From assembly GCA_037693485.1 (NCBI GenBank), contig CM075350.1, positions 126,540,001 to 126,604,000 of the forward strand: DNA of 64,000 bases, in the 5' to 3' direction. The notes under the pieces are model-generated. The model was not told the origin of the DNA and did not search any database. It worked only from the letters and a program-made list of their open reading frames with translations. Positions 11,267 to 23,019 of the stretch are shown piece after piece (position 1 is the stretch's first letter; every line of letters starts with the position of its first letter). Both the position numbers and the translations under genes were made by a program. The DNA comes from Kitagawia praeruptora (taxonomy: Eukaryota > Streptophyta > Magnoliopsida > Apiales > Apiaceae).

Positions 11267-13245
11267 CCCCTGAAGCACACTCTGCATTTCAGAATCTCAA
11301 GGCTGCAATGACTTCTCTTCCTGTATTAGCTTTGCCAAACTTTTCGATCCCTTTTGTCGTTGAAACAGATGCATCTGGGATTGCTATCGGGGCTGTTTTG
11401 TCTCAGGATAAACATCCTCTTGCTTTTTACAGTCAAAAGTTATCTCCTCGATTACAAAATTCATCCACTTACATCCGTGAGATGTATGCTATTACAGCTG
11501 CTGTTTCTAAATGGCGACATTATCTTTTGGGTAGACGGTTCATCATCTTGACAGACCATAAAAGCCTGAAAAACCTATTAACTCAAACGATACAGACTCC
11601 GGAGCAGCAGCAATGGCTTACAAAGTTGTTGGGGTTTGACTACGACATACAGTACAGGCCTGGTATTGAGAATTCTGCAGCTGATTCTTTATCTCGATGT
11701 GAGTATCTTTCCATTCAGTGTATCTCATCACCATTGCATTCGTATTTATCTGATTTCAAGTCTTACTGGGCAAACACTCCAAACGGCCAAGCCTTGTTAT
11801 CTTCCTTATTGCATTCGAGCAGTGTGTATTCTTTTCGGAATGGGCTCTTGTATCACAAAGAGAGATTGTTTGTTCCTGATCATATGCATTATCGAGCGTT
11901 ACTTCTCCATGAATTTCATGCTACTCCAGTTGGTGGACATGCTGGTATCAAACGTACTTTGGCTCGAATATGTGCTAATTTTTATTGGCCTAAAATCAGA
12001 CGTGATGTTTGCAACTTCATTCAACAGTGCACCACTTGCCAGCAAATAAAATATTGTACCACACCACCTAGTGGCCTTCTTCAACCTCTTCCACAACCAG
12101 AGTTGGTTTGGGATGAAATCTCAATGGACTTCATAACTGGTTTGCCTACTTCTGCTGGTAAAACTTCAATCATGGTTGTAGTTGACCGTTTATCTAAAGC
12201 AGCTCACTTTGTTGGTCTCGGTCCACATCTTACAGCCCCCAAACTTGCTAATACATTTTTTACTGAAATTATTAGGCTTCATGGGATTCCTAAATCCATT
12301 GTTAGCGACCGTGATCCGTTATTTCTCAGCAAATTTTGGTCTGAACTGTTTCGTCTTCAAGGTACTAAGTTATCCATGAGTAGTGCTTACCACCCACAAA
12401 GTGACGGCCAAACTGAAGTCCTCAATCGTTGTTTAGAGGATTATCTTCGTGGTTTTGTGTTAGATGAGCCCACACTTTGGTCCAAGTTCCTGCCATGGGC
12501 TGAGTGGTCTTATAATACAGCCTGGCAATCTTCAATTCAGATGTCTCCATTTGAAGCTGTGTATGGAAGATCACCTCCTTCCATTCCTCACTACATCCAG
12601 GGGTCTTCCAACCAAGTCGACCTTGACCTCTTGTTGGCACAACGAACTACTATTCTTCGTACCTTAAAATCCAATTTAGCTCGTGCGCAACTTCGAATGA
12701 CTCAACAAGCTAATAAACATCGTGTTGACAAACAATTCCAAGTGGGTGATCAAGTACTTGTTAAGCTAAAACCATACCGCCAGACTTCAGTTTCTAAGCG
12801 GCTTAATCAAAAGCTTTCAAAGCGGTATTATGGACCTTATCCCATTATTTCTCGAATTGGATCTGTAGCCTACAAGGTACAACTTCCAGCAGATTCACTC
12901 ATTCACCCGGTGTTCCATGTCTCTACCCTTAAGCCATTCAAATCTAGCTCACCAACACATCACAACCTACCACCATCCTTACCATCATCTTCCTTGGTTC
13001 CAGAACATATCTTGCGTCGCACTTGTGATTCTTCGCCTATGCTCCTGATCAAATGGTTTGATCTTCCTGACACATCTGCTTCATGGATTCCTCTTAACGA
13101 GTTTAGGAACACTTACCCCAACTTCGACCTTGAGAGCAAGGTCGTTTCTGACGAGGGGAGAGATGATACGGTTCCACAGCCCCAGACACGCACCAGTAGG
13201 ATAAGGAGAGTTCCCCAGAAGTTTACTGACTACACTCTTGGATAA
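11267..13245 (+). pseudogene. RNase H, integrase and chromodomain of the Reina-type element
   Basis: Frame 1 segment. RNase H: VVETDASGIAIGAVLSQ (about 11360), then REMYAITAAV and LTDHKSLKNLL. Integrase: zinc-binding HHCC region (HATPVGGHAGIKRTL to CTTCQQIK, about 11920-12050). The catalytic DDE set is in SMDFITGLP (about 12122), VSDRDPLF (about 12300) and SDGQTEVLNR (about 12400). A GPY/F module (KRYYGPYPI, about 12825) follows, then a C-terminal chromodomain-like stretch (LIKWFDLPDTSASWIPLNEF, about 13045-13110). The last 27 codons lie inside the 3' LTR, which begins at 13164. The chromodomain is what marks this as a chromovirus. Confidence 0.92.
13152..13163 (+). other. Polypurine tract of the Reina-type element
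   Basis: CGAGGGGAGAGA immediately before the 3' LTR at 13164. Here the PPT is also part of the pol coding sequence. Confidence 0.6.
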
Positions 13246-13532
13246 TTCCTACAAAAGTGGAACTGTTGCTATTTTAATTAATATTTATTCTGTAACTGTC
13301 TATTAGCATTTATTTAGGAGTCTGCATATTAGCACTAAAGTGTATGCTCTAAAGCCACGTTCATTGTCCCATTAGGCCATATACCCATTACTTCTTTTAT
13401 TATGTAACTGCAGCCTCTATATACAGATGGCTAGAGCAGAATATTAGGATTTTATGAATGAAATTAAGCATGTTTTCTTCTTCTTCTTTCTGGGAGTAAA
13501 CCTGTACTCGAAACAGGAATATTTACCTATCA
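13164..13532 (+). repeat. 3' LTR of the Reina-type element
   Basis: 369-bp copy of 17-385 with three substitutions. TSD TTCAC follows at 13533-13537. The integrase/chromodomain ORF ends inside it at 13245. Confidence 0.95.
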
Positions 13533-13537
13533 TTCAC

Positions 13538-14059
13538 AATTTTCCATTTCGTTGTCGCCAGCTAAACGGAACCTAAGCGAATCATTTACGTGCAACTCGA
13601 TAATTTTTTTTTTGTTGCTAAATTTACGTGCAACTCGATATTTGATAGCAGATCTTCTTGTGACAGGTGATATTAGGGCCTACATAATTTCTGTTATCAC
13701 ATCTAGCACTTGAATAGGAGATTGTAATATTTTGTTTACATTATCATTGTTTAATAAAATGGACCTAGTAATCTGAGCTTTACTTGAAGTTGAAGCTAAC
13801 CACATCTACCTTAGGCTGTACTGGTTCTTATCTTTTACCTATGCGACGTCTCTTGATACTTTTGCATGCACATATCAACACTTTTTCTAATTGAACTGGA
13901 TTTTCTTACTTTTTAAAGGGGTATAATGCTACATCCGAAAGCCTAATATATGTTGTGGCAATGGAAAAGTGCTATGCTCTTAATTAGTTTTCATTGATTA
14001 CTCTTTACGGTGTCAGCCTGATTCTACTTCCATTAGATGGTTATATATTCTTTTTAACT
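13538..14059. other. Intergenic, nothing recognised
   Basis: Moderately AT-rich sequence with no plausible ORF, repeat or RNA gene that I can identify. Confidence 0.5.
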
Positions 14060-14585
14060 AGTACATAAATGACCTATAGCGTCGGTTATTGACCTATTGC
14101 GTCGCACTTTTACCTATTGCGTCGGTTGTTTACATTAACCGACGCTATAGACCTACTGCCAGAAGCTTTAGCGTCAGTTGTTTGCATCAACCGACGCTAT
14201 AGGTATAGCCTATAACGTCGCCCCTTTTAGGGGCGACACTATAGGTATACCTCTAGCGTCGCCCATAAAATGCCGACGATATAGGGCGACGTTATAGGCT
14301 ATACCTATAGCGTCGCCCATAAAATGCCGACGATATAGGCTATACCTATAGCGTCGCCCCCTAAAATGCCGACGCTATAGGTATAGCGTATAGCGTCGCC
14401 CCTCAAAAGGGCGACGCTATAGGTATAGCTTATAGCGTCGTCCTTTGAAATGCCGACGTTATAGGTGTAACTCAAAAATAACAATGTAGCATCGCACCTA
14501 TAGCGTCGGTTGTTTGAATTAACCGCCGCTATAGGTGTAGCTTATAGCGTCGCCCCTTAAAATGCCGACGCTAAACGTATAACTT
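14060..14585. repeat. Cluster of CTATAGCGTCGG direct and inverted repeats
   Basis: About 20 short copies of CCTATAGCGTCGG/GCGTCGCCCC and their inverse (GACGCTATAGG) in mixed orientation, with one arm pairing with another (for example 14206-14245). This density of short subterminal motifs resembles the ends of CACTA-type transposons, but I see no terminal CACTA sequence next to it. Confidence 0.6.
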
Positions 14586-15374
14586 AAAAAAATAAATAAA
14601 TATAAGAATAAAGGTCAAAAAATTAAATAAAAATAGGAAAAATGATAATTTTTGAAAATAATTCATACACACCAAAGTAGTCATACTCATTATTTGTGTG
14701 ATGAATGTTACCTTATTTTCTCATGGTCGGGTGTTTGTTTTTCAATGTAGTTGTCTGAGATTGTGAGCACTGACTGCTATAATGATTGGATACGCTTAGT
14801 AGCTGAATTTACGCTGAAGTCTCTGCAGTCATGGCAGGTTATGATAGTGTTTTTAAGTTATGATAGTGTTTTGAAGTTAATGAAGTAGATGACTATGGAG
14901 TAGTATAGTGGTATTACATACTGTTTTCTAGGGTTAAGCTGATATACTTGTGTGTTTCGTAGTGGGCCAGCAACAGTATATACCATCTTCTTGAGCTTTG
15001 GTCCAAATCGGTGACATCTTTATGAAACTTAAGGGTGAACGACCGAGCTTGCTTAATGAATTTGTTGTGGAAATTGTACAGCGTTTTATCTCATCTGGAT
15101 AATTATATTTTTATATAATCATTATTTAAATATTTTATTTTAATTTTAATATTAATAATTTAATATAAATTTAGTTAATGATATGCATGGTTTAAAACTT
15201 ATATTATAAAATTTTAAAATAAATATGTCGTTGATAAAATTTGAAACTTGAAATTTTAGTAAATTAATTCAATCATATAATATATTTAATAATTAGATCT
15301 AATGATTCTAATTTTTTATTAAAAATTTAATGGTCATTATTCGTAATACGAATTTCTATTATATTTTTTTACTG

Positions 15375-16205
15375 ATTATATGATATGGCGTGATATTTTT
15401 GGGTATATATTAATTATTGCTAGATATGAATTGATTGGAAAATATGATATGATTGGGGTTTTTTGGTGTTTATAAAAGGTAATATCTTCAACTAAAAGTA
15501 AATGCGAAAAGGGCAATCGACTAATTACCTTTAATTGTATTATGTTATTATTTATTTTGGGTGTTTTAATTGTACAGATATTATATATATTTTTCTTTAT
15601 AATGAAGGGTAAATAACACGAAATAACAAAAAACATATACCAAAAAATAGGTACCAAAATTTTTAATGTTTCGGGTATTATATAATAAATAATTAATTTC
15701 AATTTAATATAATTTTAATATTCTCATGTTTACGGATTATACTATTGTTTCCTTATTATAAACAACGTATGCAGATTTTTAATATATTTTATTAACAATC
15801 GAAAAATATGGTGTGATATTTTCGGGTATATATTAATGATTGTAAAATTAGTTTTAAATTAAAAAGGTAACGTGTTTTAATTCGAAAGAAAATATTAATG
15901 AAGATTAGTTTTAAATTAAAAAGGTAACATGTTTTAATTCGAAAGGAAATATTAATGATTGGAAGATACATTGATGTTTTTAGGTGTTTATAAAAGGAAA
16001 TATCTTCAATTAAAAGTAAATGTAAAAAAAGGCAAGCGACTACTTACCATTAATTATATTATGTTATTTATTATAGGTGTTTTAAAAGTATAAATATCTT
16101 ATATTTATTTTTCTTTTTAATAAAGGATAAATAAGTAAATTCACGAAGTACCAAAAAACAGGTACCAAAACTTTTAATGTTCCGAAATTTATATAATAGT
16201 ATAGA
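15375..16205 (+). repeat. Diverged tandem duplication, AT-rich
   Basis: Two related blocks (about 15375-15690 and 15795-16200) share GTGATATTTT.GGGTATATATTAAT, GTGTTTATAAAAGG.AATATCTTCAA and the ending ACCAAAAAxAGGTACCAAAA, with many differences. Between them a 56-bp unit (TTAGTTTTAAATTAAAAAGG onward) is repeated twice at about 15845-15955. No coding signal. Confidence 0.6.
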
Positions 16206-16210
16206 TTATT

Positions 16211-17253
16211 TATTGGGCTTTTTCAAAAATACCCATGTTGTAGATTTTTTTTTCAAAAATGTGGTGCAACCTTTGTAACCTGATTTGCAACCCCAAATGT
16301 AATATTTGCAACCTAGTCTGCAACTTTAGGTAGTATTTTTGAAAATAATTTCAAAAAATTAGGTACTTTTGTAAATCTCACTTATTTATTAGCCATGCGG
16401 ACCTAATAAAATTTAAAACTTATTTTTTTAAATATCACTTACTTTTTTAAATATCTCAGAAAATTTTCCGTTAGTTTAATCTGAGGGTCCTTTTAATTAA
16501 TTGTATCACGTCCACTCTTGAAGATATCATAATCTTGAACCCTGTATATTATGGAACTATCTAAAGCTTTTTGTGGATATCCCCACATGGGTTAACCCTT
16601 TAAAGAAACAGAAAGAAAGAGTCCTGCACGAAATAAAACCTTAAAACATACTAACGAAAAGGAATTTGCTGCTTTTAATTTGTTTTGTCCTTGTCACATT
16701 CTGTTACTACTGCAATTTGTGGCTCCAAACATACAATTACATCACCTGGTTTTCGTTAGCCTACATTTCAACTCACCAGAGGTTCTTCACTGTTTTTGTA
16801 GATTTTAGATTCATTTTTCGGATCGAAATCTTGTCTTAGACATAAGAAATATCAACCTCAACTAAGAGCCGATCTAATGAAAAATTAACAGAGATATATT
16901 AAATTCAAAAGTATATAGAGGAAAGCTGTGTGGTTTGTCAAGAAGAATAAATGAGGTATAAGCATTTTTAGGAAGGTTCTGTAACAGTAGTAGGTTAATG
17001 TAACATAAATAGTACAGTGATCAAGTTTCAATGAACTTAAACCATGACATTAATATTTCATATTTGTCATTCTGCAGGCAGTTCCTCTCAGAGTCTCGGC
17101 AATATGCTCTAGGTTTCCCTAAGTAATTACATCGGAAAACTTTGATTTCCTATGAAAATTTTTAAGCAAACTGAAATTTTATGCTTAGCTAATTAACATT
17201 TAATTCATACCAGTTGCGCATTTACTTCCAAAAGAGCATGTCAATACTGAAAA
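16211..17253. other. Intergenic
   Basis: No gene recognised. At 16230-16370 a short GCAACC-rich piece flanked by TTTTTCAAAAATAC resembles the foldback family at 21200-22200. The part from 17040 may be 3' UTR and terminator of the minus-strand gene ending at 17254. Confidence 0.45.
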
Positions 17254-19581
17254 TCAGTTCTTTGCTTTTAAAAGTCCAATTGCAAATGCCGCAAGGATGC
17301 TGGCTATAACAGGGTATGAGAAAAATTTGCCTGTGTTTTTGATATTTTGTGCCTGGGGAACAAAATTGATGTAAGCCTCGAGCAAGTCATCTCTGTTTCC
17401 CAACACTTTGAGCACCTGCAGTGACATGAATTCACAGCCGGCAAACAATATCAGCACACCGCTAATTATCAAGAGTAAAAGAGAGTGAAGAAAAAGAAGG
17501 CAATACCTCTGCAGTCATCTTTTGAAGAGTCGACAATCCTTCATGAAAAAACCAGACAGATATATAAACCGAGCAACAAAGCCCACGGTTGTTCGGAAAG
17601 GCCAACTGAAAATATCATTAATAGATTAGAAACTTAGGGTGTGTTCACTTGGAAAGAATGGAATGGGGTAGGAATGGAATGAAAATTGTAAACAAAATTT
17701 ATGAAGAAAGGAGGATATTGGGGGAAATAATGAACAAATATGAGGGGAGAAGAAGTTTTTTATGATGAAGATTGCAAGGAAAATGATGATGATTGGGAAT
17801 GGAGCATTCCTTCCAAAACATGTGGGTTAGAATTCTAGTTCAAATTATTTGGAGAGGAATGAAGCAAGGAATGAAATTTATAAACACTTTCCCCAATCTC
17901 CCCCAAATAATAGTATAAATTTCATTCCATTCTCCCCTCATTCCATTCAATCCAAGTGAACATAGTCTTAAAGAGCCAAAATAAAGATAATAAGACTGTA
18001 CCTTGACACTGTTGATAAACTGATTTGCTCTATCAACTTCATCCTCAGTAGCCAGTGGATATAGATATGGCATTACTGTCTGAAAAAATTTAAGAATGAA
18101 TTTCGGTTGAGTCTCGAACATCCACATTACCTTCGATCTAAGTTCATGCAATGAGATTCTGAAACACACAAACGCAACAATAGAAAAGCCTGATTAATTT
18201 GTAGCAACAAATTGGACTCTTTCTTGTAGAATGGACACGGTAATATTTTTCCTTTCTCTACACATATTCACTAAATGGAAAAATCTTAACATTGAATAAT
18301 GATTCCAATTACACACTAATAACCCCTGTTTTCAAAGGGTTGCTTGTTTTTGTCTACAATATGATACAATCAGGCTATGAACATATGGCTTCAAACTAAA
18401 TGGGAGGTTATCAGTACAGTACCAGAAACCCTTTACTGTTAAATATTACCTGAAACTGTTTTTAGCCTCATCTAACATCGTGTTTTATAACTCAAAAAAC
18501 CATAAAAACACAGTAAAGCGCAAAGAGCAATCAAAGTTAAAAGTGCGCATTTACTCCAAACAATAAAATTTAGTTAAATTATATATTTAAATAATTCATA
18601 AAAGAGATTTGTTACTTGTTTAGATACTATTTTACAGGAAAATAGTGCTCAACATAGTCTCAAACATTAAAGAATCGTAGTATAAAGTTTTATGTATGAT
18701 ATAAAGCATTATGTATGTCGTTCGGAGATCAAATTCACTCCAGTGCCATAGTAGAGGAAGCTTGAAGGGAAGGGAGACATCACTCATTCACTCTGGGCTC
18801 GGTCAATTTACAGCATGATGATTTCACTGTAAAGATCAAAGTCCCAGTATATGTTTCACCCAAGATTTGTCTTTCTGCCAGATATTCTACCCTGGCTTCT
18901 GTGTGGTGGGTTGGGGCCTTGGGGTCCGTACCTAGGATTGTGTATATGTGTGACTTCCTCATCGCAGCCCCCCCTACGCTCCATATCCAATTTTTTGACA
19001 CTTAACTATTGTCTAATTTTAAAATTTACCTAGGTCATCAAAGAAACAATGTACTAGTAATTACAATTACGTCATTGAATATGATTTACGAGGCAGTGGC
19101 GCCCTGATTCCATAACAAGCATGTCTCGCGTACAAATATATATGAATTTCGAATCCTTAGCATATATCGTAACAAAACAGCGGAATGAATCAAGATTACC
19201 TATGTTCCTTGCAATCTCGATACCATTTTCTGAAATCGGTGACCTCTTTACTCCGTGCACCATATTCAAGCTCGACAGACCTCACAAAGTCTTTATAAAA
19301 CTCTACTGCCTCTTTCACAGGGTCTCCCGTTGGTAAATATTCAGAAACACTGCAACATCCAACGTACGCACGCAAGCACAAAGATTTAATAGTAAGCACA
19401 CAAACTAACACGTTAGCAAAGACCAAAATTAGTTACGAAACTTTATATTGGGGATCAAGAAGCATGCAGCACGTAAGGAGATGCAGGATAAGTGGACTGA
19501 AAACAAATTTTACCTGCATAAATCGATTCTACTTTTTAGAGAAACAAACTTAATCTCCAGGTCCAGGATGCTAGGTTCCAT
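17254..19581 (-). CDS. Tail-anchored membrane protein of unknown family (five exons)
   Basis: Spliced gene on the minus strand. Exons: 19581-19514, 19349-19200, 18158-18002, 17605-17507, 17415-17254. All introns are GT-AG, phases agree, and the 636-nt CDS gives 211 residues. It starts MEPSILDLEIKFVSLKSR; the middle is helical and charged (EAVEFYKDFVRSVELEYG, WYRDCKEHRISLHELRSK, YLYPLATEDEVDRANQFI). The C-terminus is a single hydrophobic segment (YPVIASILAAFAIGLL) followed by KAKN, which is tail-anchor topology. The short basic tail could favour the ER; that is inference. No catalytic motif is visible and I do not recognise the family. The start is the first ATG of an exon whose splicing keeps the frame. 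A hAT element lies about 110 bp upstream of the ATG and a Tourist MITE sits in intron 3. Confidence 0.75.
17637..17967. mobile_element. Tourist-like (PIF/Harbinger) MITE in intron 3
   Basis: 331 bp with TTA target duplication (17634-17636 and 17968-17970). Terminal inverted repeats GGGTGTGTTCACTTGGA and GACTATGTTCACTTGGA. TTA TSD and short TIRs are the Tourist hallmark. It lies wholly within the intron between exons 3 and 4 of the tail-anchored protein gene and spares the splice sites. Confidence 0.85.
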
Positions 19582-19680
19582 CGTGTGTTCTGAATTCTAA
19601 ACGGCGTTAAGTTATAATTAAAGGAATAGATTTTCTGGGTACGGGTACGTATGAGAATAGGGAAACTAGAACTTCCCATT

Positions 19681-20977
19681 CTTTCAAGTAGGGATGTAAT
19701 TCGAGTCGAGTCGAGTCGAGTTCGAGCTTTTTTTTTCGAGTTCGAGCTTTTTTTTCACGAGTCGAGTCGAGCCTAAAATTTATCGAGCCTGAAATATGTG
19801 TTCGAACTCGACTCGTTTACTATACGAGTCGAGTTCGAGCTGTTATCGAGCTTTCGAGCTTATCGAGCTTTTAACCGAGCTTTCGAGCTTATCGAGTTTT
19901 TAAACGAGTTTCCGAGTTTTTATCGAGTTTTCGAGTTTTCGAGCTTATCGAGTTTTATCGAATTTTTCGAGTTTTTCGAGTTTTTACCGAGTTTTCGAGT
20001 TTATCGGGTTCTTATCGAGTTTATCGAGTTCTTGTCGAGTTTTCGAGTTTCGACTTAAGCTCCATGAAAACTATTTGTTATATTATTTCCCCAATTTTAA
20101 ATGATAATAAACTTTCGAAATTTTATATTTTTTGATTTCGATAATCAACTTTTCCAATCAATTAAGTAAACTTTTAGTTTATTATATTCTTATATTTACG
20201 GATAAATTATATCTTTAGTACAGATTATGCATATAAATATCTAAGTATTTAACTAGTAAACGATGATAATAAGAATAATAAAATGTGAAACATTTTTTGA
20301 CTGTGAGCTCATATGTGTTATATTTTTTTCAAAATAGGCAAATAGGCACCCTACATCGAGAGTCATTAGTAATTTTATAAAATTTATTTATAATTGAATA
20401 GAAATATGGCATGCAACAAGTCTATGATGTTACTATTTAATATTTTGCTGCTTACTATCTTGTTGTTATGGTTTATAATTGTATGAAGACAAAATATATG
20501 GAAGTGAAATTCAGAAATCGAACTTGATTGCTATTTCATCAATTTAATATCTGCTAATTTAGATCGCCATTCTCATATTAGAACAAATTTAATTCAAAAT
20601 TTCACTAATTATACTAATAATATAATATTGCACATAACATATGAAAAAAATAAAGTTAAGTTTAAAAGTAATTTTCATAAATAGTTGAGTGATGACAGAT
20701 AAAATAATAGACACATTATTATTTTTAAGAAAAAATAAAAAAATTAATCGAGTCCGAGTCCAAGTTCGAGTCGAGTCGAGTTCGAGTTCGAGTTTATCGA
20801 GTCGAGCTCGAGTCGAGCTCCAAAAAACTCGGCTCGACTCGAGTTTTTAATCGAGCCTGAAAACGTGTTCGAACTCGAGCTCGATAACGAGTTCGAGCCG
20901 AGTCGAGCCCATTTTTTCGAGTCGAGCTCGAGTCGAGTTCGAGCCGGCTCGGTTTAAATTACATCCCTACTTTCAAG
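19681..20977. mobile_element. Non-autonomous hAT element with TCGAG arrays
   Basis: Element 19689-20969 (1281 bp) flanked by a perfect 8-bp TSD CTTTCAAG. TIRs are TAGGGATGTAATT at both ends. Subterminal regions (19700-20055 and 20750-20950) are dense in TCGAG in both orientations, likely transposase binding sites. The centre is AT-rich with no transposase. The ORF at 19798-20058 is only a product of the TCGAG repeats. Confidence 0.9.
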
Positions 20978-21189
20978 TAATTTAATGGGCTATATTATGC
21001 TTTACCTAAATTACACTCGGTGCATCCTCTTTTTAATTTAACATTTTTATTTTTTACTTACCCTCAATTTATCATATCACAATAATACAACGACTATCTG
21101 TGTAACTTTTGAATTTTACATGTCGTCTATGAATTTAAATTAGTATAAATTTTAATTTTTACAAAAATTTTAGACTTTATTTTAGGGTT

Positions 21190-21461
21190 ATTTACATAAA
21201 TACATAAGATTTTAACAATTACTTCCAATTTTGCTACCATCCAACTATCTTTTCACTTCTATAAAATCATTTTTTCAAAAATACTACCTCATTATAATTT
21301 TATGTTTTCAATATTCCAAAAATACTACCTTCCTCAATTGCAACTTTTGCAACCTCATTTGCAACTTCCAGTTTTCAAATTTCTGATTTCAAACAGTTTT
21401 CAAATTTCTGATTTCAAGTTCTGGGGTTCAGATGTCATTTTCGACCACTTTTTTGGAATCT

Positions 21462-21499
<38 letters not shown>

Positions 21500-21939
21500 A
21501 GATATATATATTTGATTCCAAAAAAGTGGTCAAAAATGCTAAAAAATGCATATTTTCGAAAACTGGAAAAAAATCCAGTTTTCAGTTGCAACCTTTGCAA
21601 CCTCATTTGCAACCTCATTTGCAACTTCAGGGCCGTGTGACTTTGCAACCTTTGCGACCTCATTTGCAACCTAGGGCGGCGCCAGCCGTGTGCATTTCAA
21701 CTGAGGTTGCAAAGGTTGCAAAGGAGGTTACAAAGATTGCAAAAGAGGTTGCAAAGGCACACGGCTGGCGCCGTCCTGAGGTTGCAAAGGAGGTTGCAAA
21801 GGTTGCAAAAGAGGTTGCAAAGGCCTGGCGCCGCCCTGAGGTTGCAAATGAGGTTGCAAAGGTTGCAACTGAAAACTGGATTTTTTTTCCAGTTTTCGAA
21901 AATATGCATTTTTTAGCATTTTTGACTACTTTTTTGGAA

Positions 21940-22000
<61 letters not shown>

Positions 22001-22200
22001 GAAAATGACATCTGAACCCCAGAACTTGAAATCAGAAATTTGAAAACTAGAAGTTGCAAATGAGGTTGCAAAGGTTGCAACTGAAGAAGGTAGTATTTTT
22101 GGAATATTGAAAATAAGGTCGGTATTTTTAGAATTTTAGAAAGGTTGGTAGTATATATTTAAAAATCTAATAGTTGACATGGGTAGTTTTAAATTTATCC
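21190..22200. mobile_element. Foldback element with nested palindromes and GGTTGCAAA repeats
   Basis: Outer arms about 21295-21455 and 21998-22130 are inverted copies (for example AAATTTCTGATTTCAAG/CTTGAAATCAGAAATTT). Inner arms about 21506-21630 and 21840-21945 are a second inverted pair. (TA)n tracts at 21464-21496 and 21942-21997 separate the arms. The core is made of GGTTGCAAA units every 9-12 bp with GGCGCCAG blocks. The ORFs read from it (for example 21526-22008, EVAKVAKEV repeats) are repeat artefacts. No TSD defined, so the superfamily is open. Confidence 0.7.
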
Positions 22201-23019
22201 CTTTATTTTAAAATATTTTGCATACAAATTTGTACTATTAGATTTGATTATGCTGATATTTTATATCTACCCACGCACTACAAGAAAACAGCTTTAAACC
22301 TACCGTAAAAAATGGTCGGTTATAAAAGGAATCGGTCGGTTATAAATGGAATCGGTCGGTTTAACGACTAAAACCGACCAAAATCGATTGGTTGGTTTAA
22401 GCCTGGTTGGTTATGTCATTTGGTCGGGTTTAACACACATAACCGACCAATAATTTGGTCGGTTATATGTGTTTACAAATTCTCTAATGTGGGGTCCGAA
22501 TTGGACATGTGGCACCACGTGTCACCACGTGGCGACAACTGTCAACAGACGTCAGCAACACATAACCGACCGACAGCGGTCGGTTATGACTTCAAAAAAG
22601 AAAAAAAATACATTTGGACTGGCACACATAACTGACCATAGTCAAACGTGCACAATCGGTCGGTTTAATGCCAGTAGCTGTGCTAATTTGTATAACCGAC
22701 CACTTATAACCGACCACCTTCGAAGGGATCGAATGGTAAAAAACGGTCGGTTATATCTTGTTGTGGTCGGTTTTCTGGGAATTGAAGGGTAAAAAGTGGT
22801 CGGTTCTAAGGCTCGTCGGTCGATTTTCTGGTTTTTTTTTTATAAAAAAAATGCAGGTTTTGCCAGTACTGCAGCCTAGTACTGCAGCCTGCCATTCCAT
22901 TTCAACATTAACAATTCACCACACCATTCAACTTCATAATAACATAATCAAACATACAAACATAAAAATTTCATAAGTTTGATCATTCCAACAAATATAA
23001 AAACCACGTTTATACAAAC

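Larger units (their letters stand above)
17..13532 (+). mobile_element. Reina-type Ty3/gypsy chromovirus, interrupted by a nested retrotransposon
   Basis: Complete LTR retrotransposon flanked by a perfect 5-bp target duplication TTCAC (12-16 and 13533-13537). Both LTRs are 369 bp, start TG and end CA, and differ at only 3 positions by eye (about 0.8 percent), so insertion was recent. Without the nested element (855-9120 plus its 5-bp TSD) it is about 5.2 kb. The coding order is gag, protease, RT, RNase H, integrase, chromodomain. The short LTRs, the roughly 5-kb length and the C-terminal chromodomain fit the Reina lineage; the lineage is inferred because I could not run a phylogeny. The gag gene is split by the nested insertion and the pol frame is broken twice. 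Confidence 0.93.

Noticed and set aside
19798..20058. 86-codon ORF with FELPSFRVYRV-like repeats
   Set aside because: Entirely produced by TCGAG/TTCGAG subterminal repeats of a hAT element.
21526..22008. 160-codon ORF with EVAKVAKEV repeats
   Set aside because: Reads through the GGTTGCAAA core and a TA tract of a foldback element. The inverse strand gives an equally long ORF, as expected for palindromic DNA.
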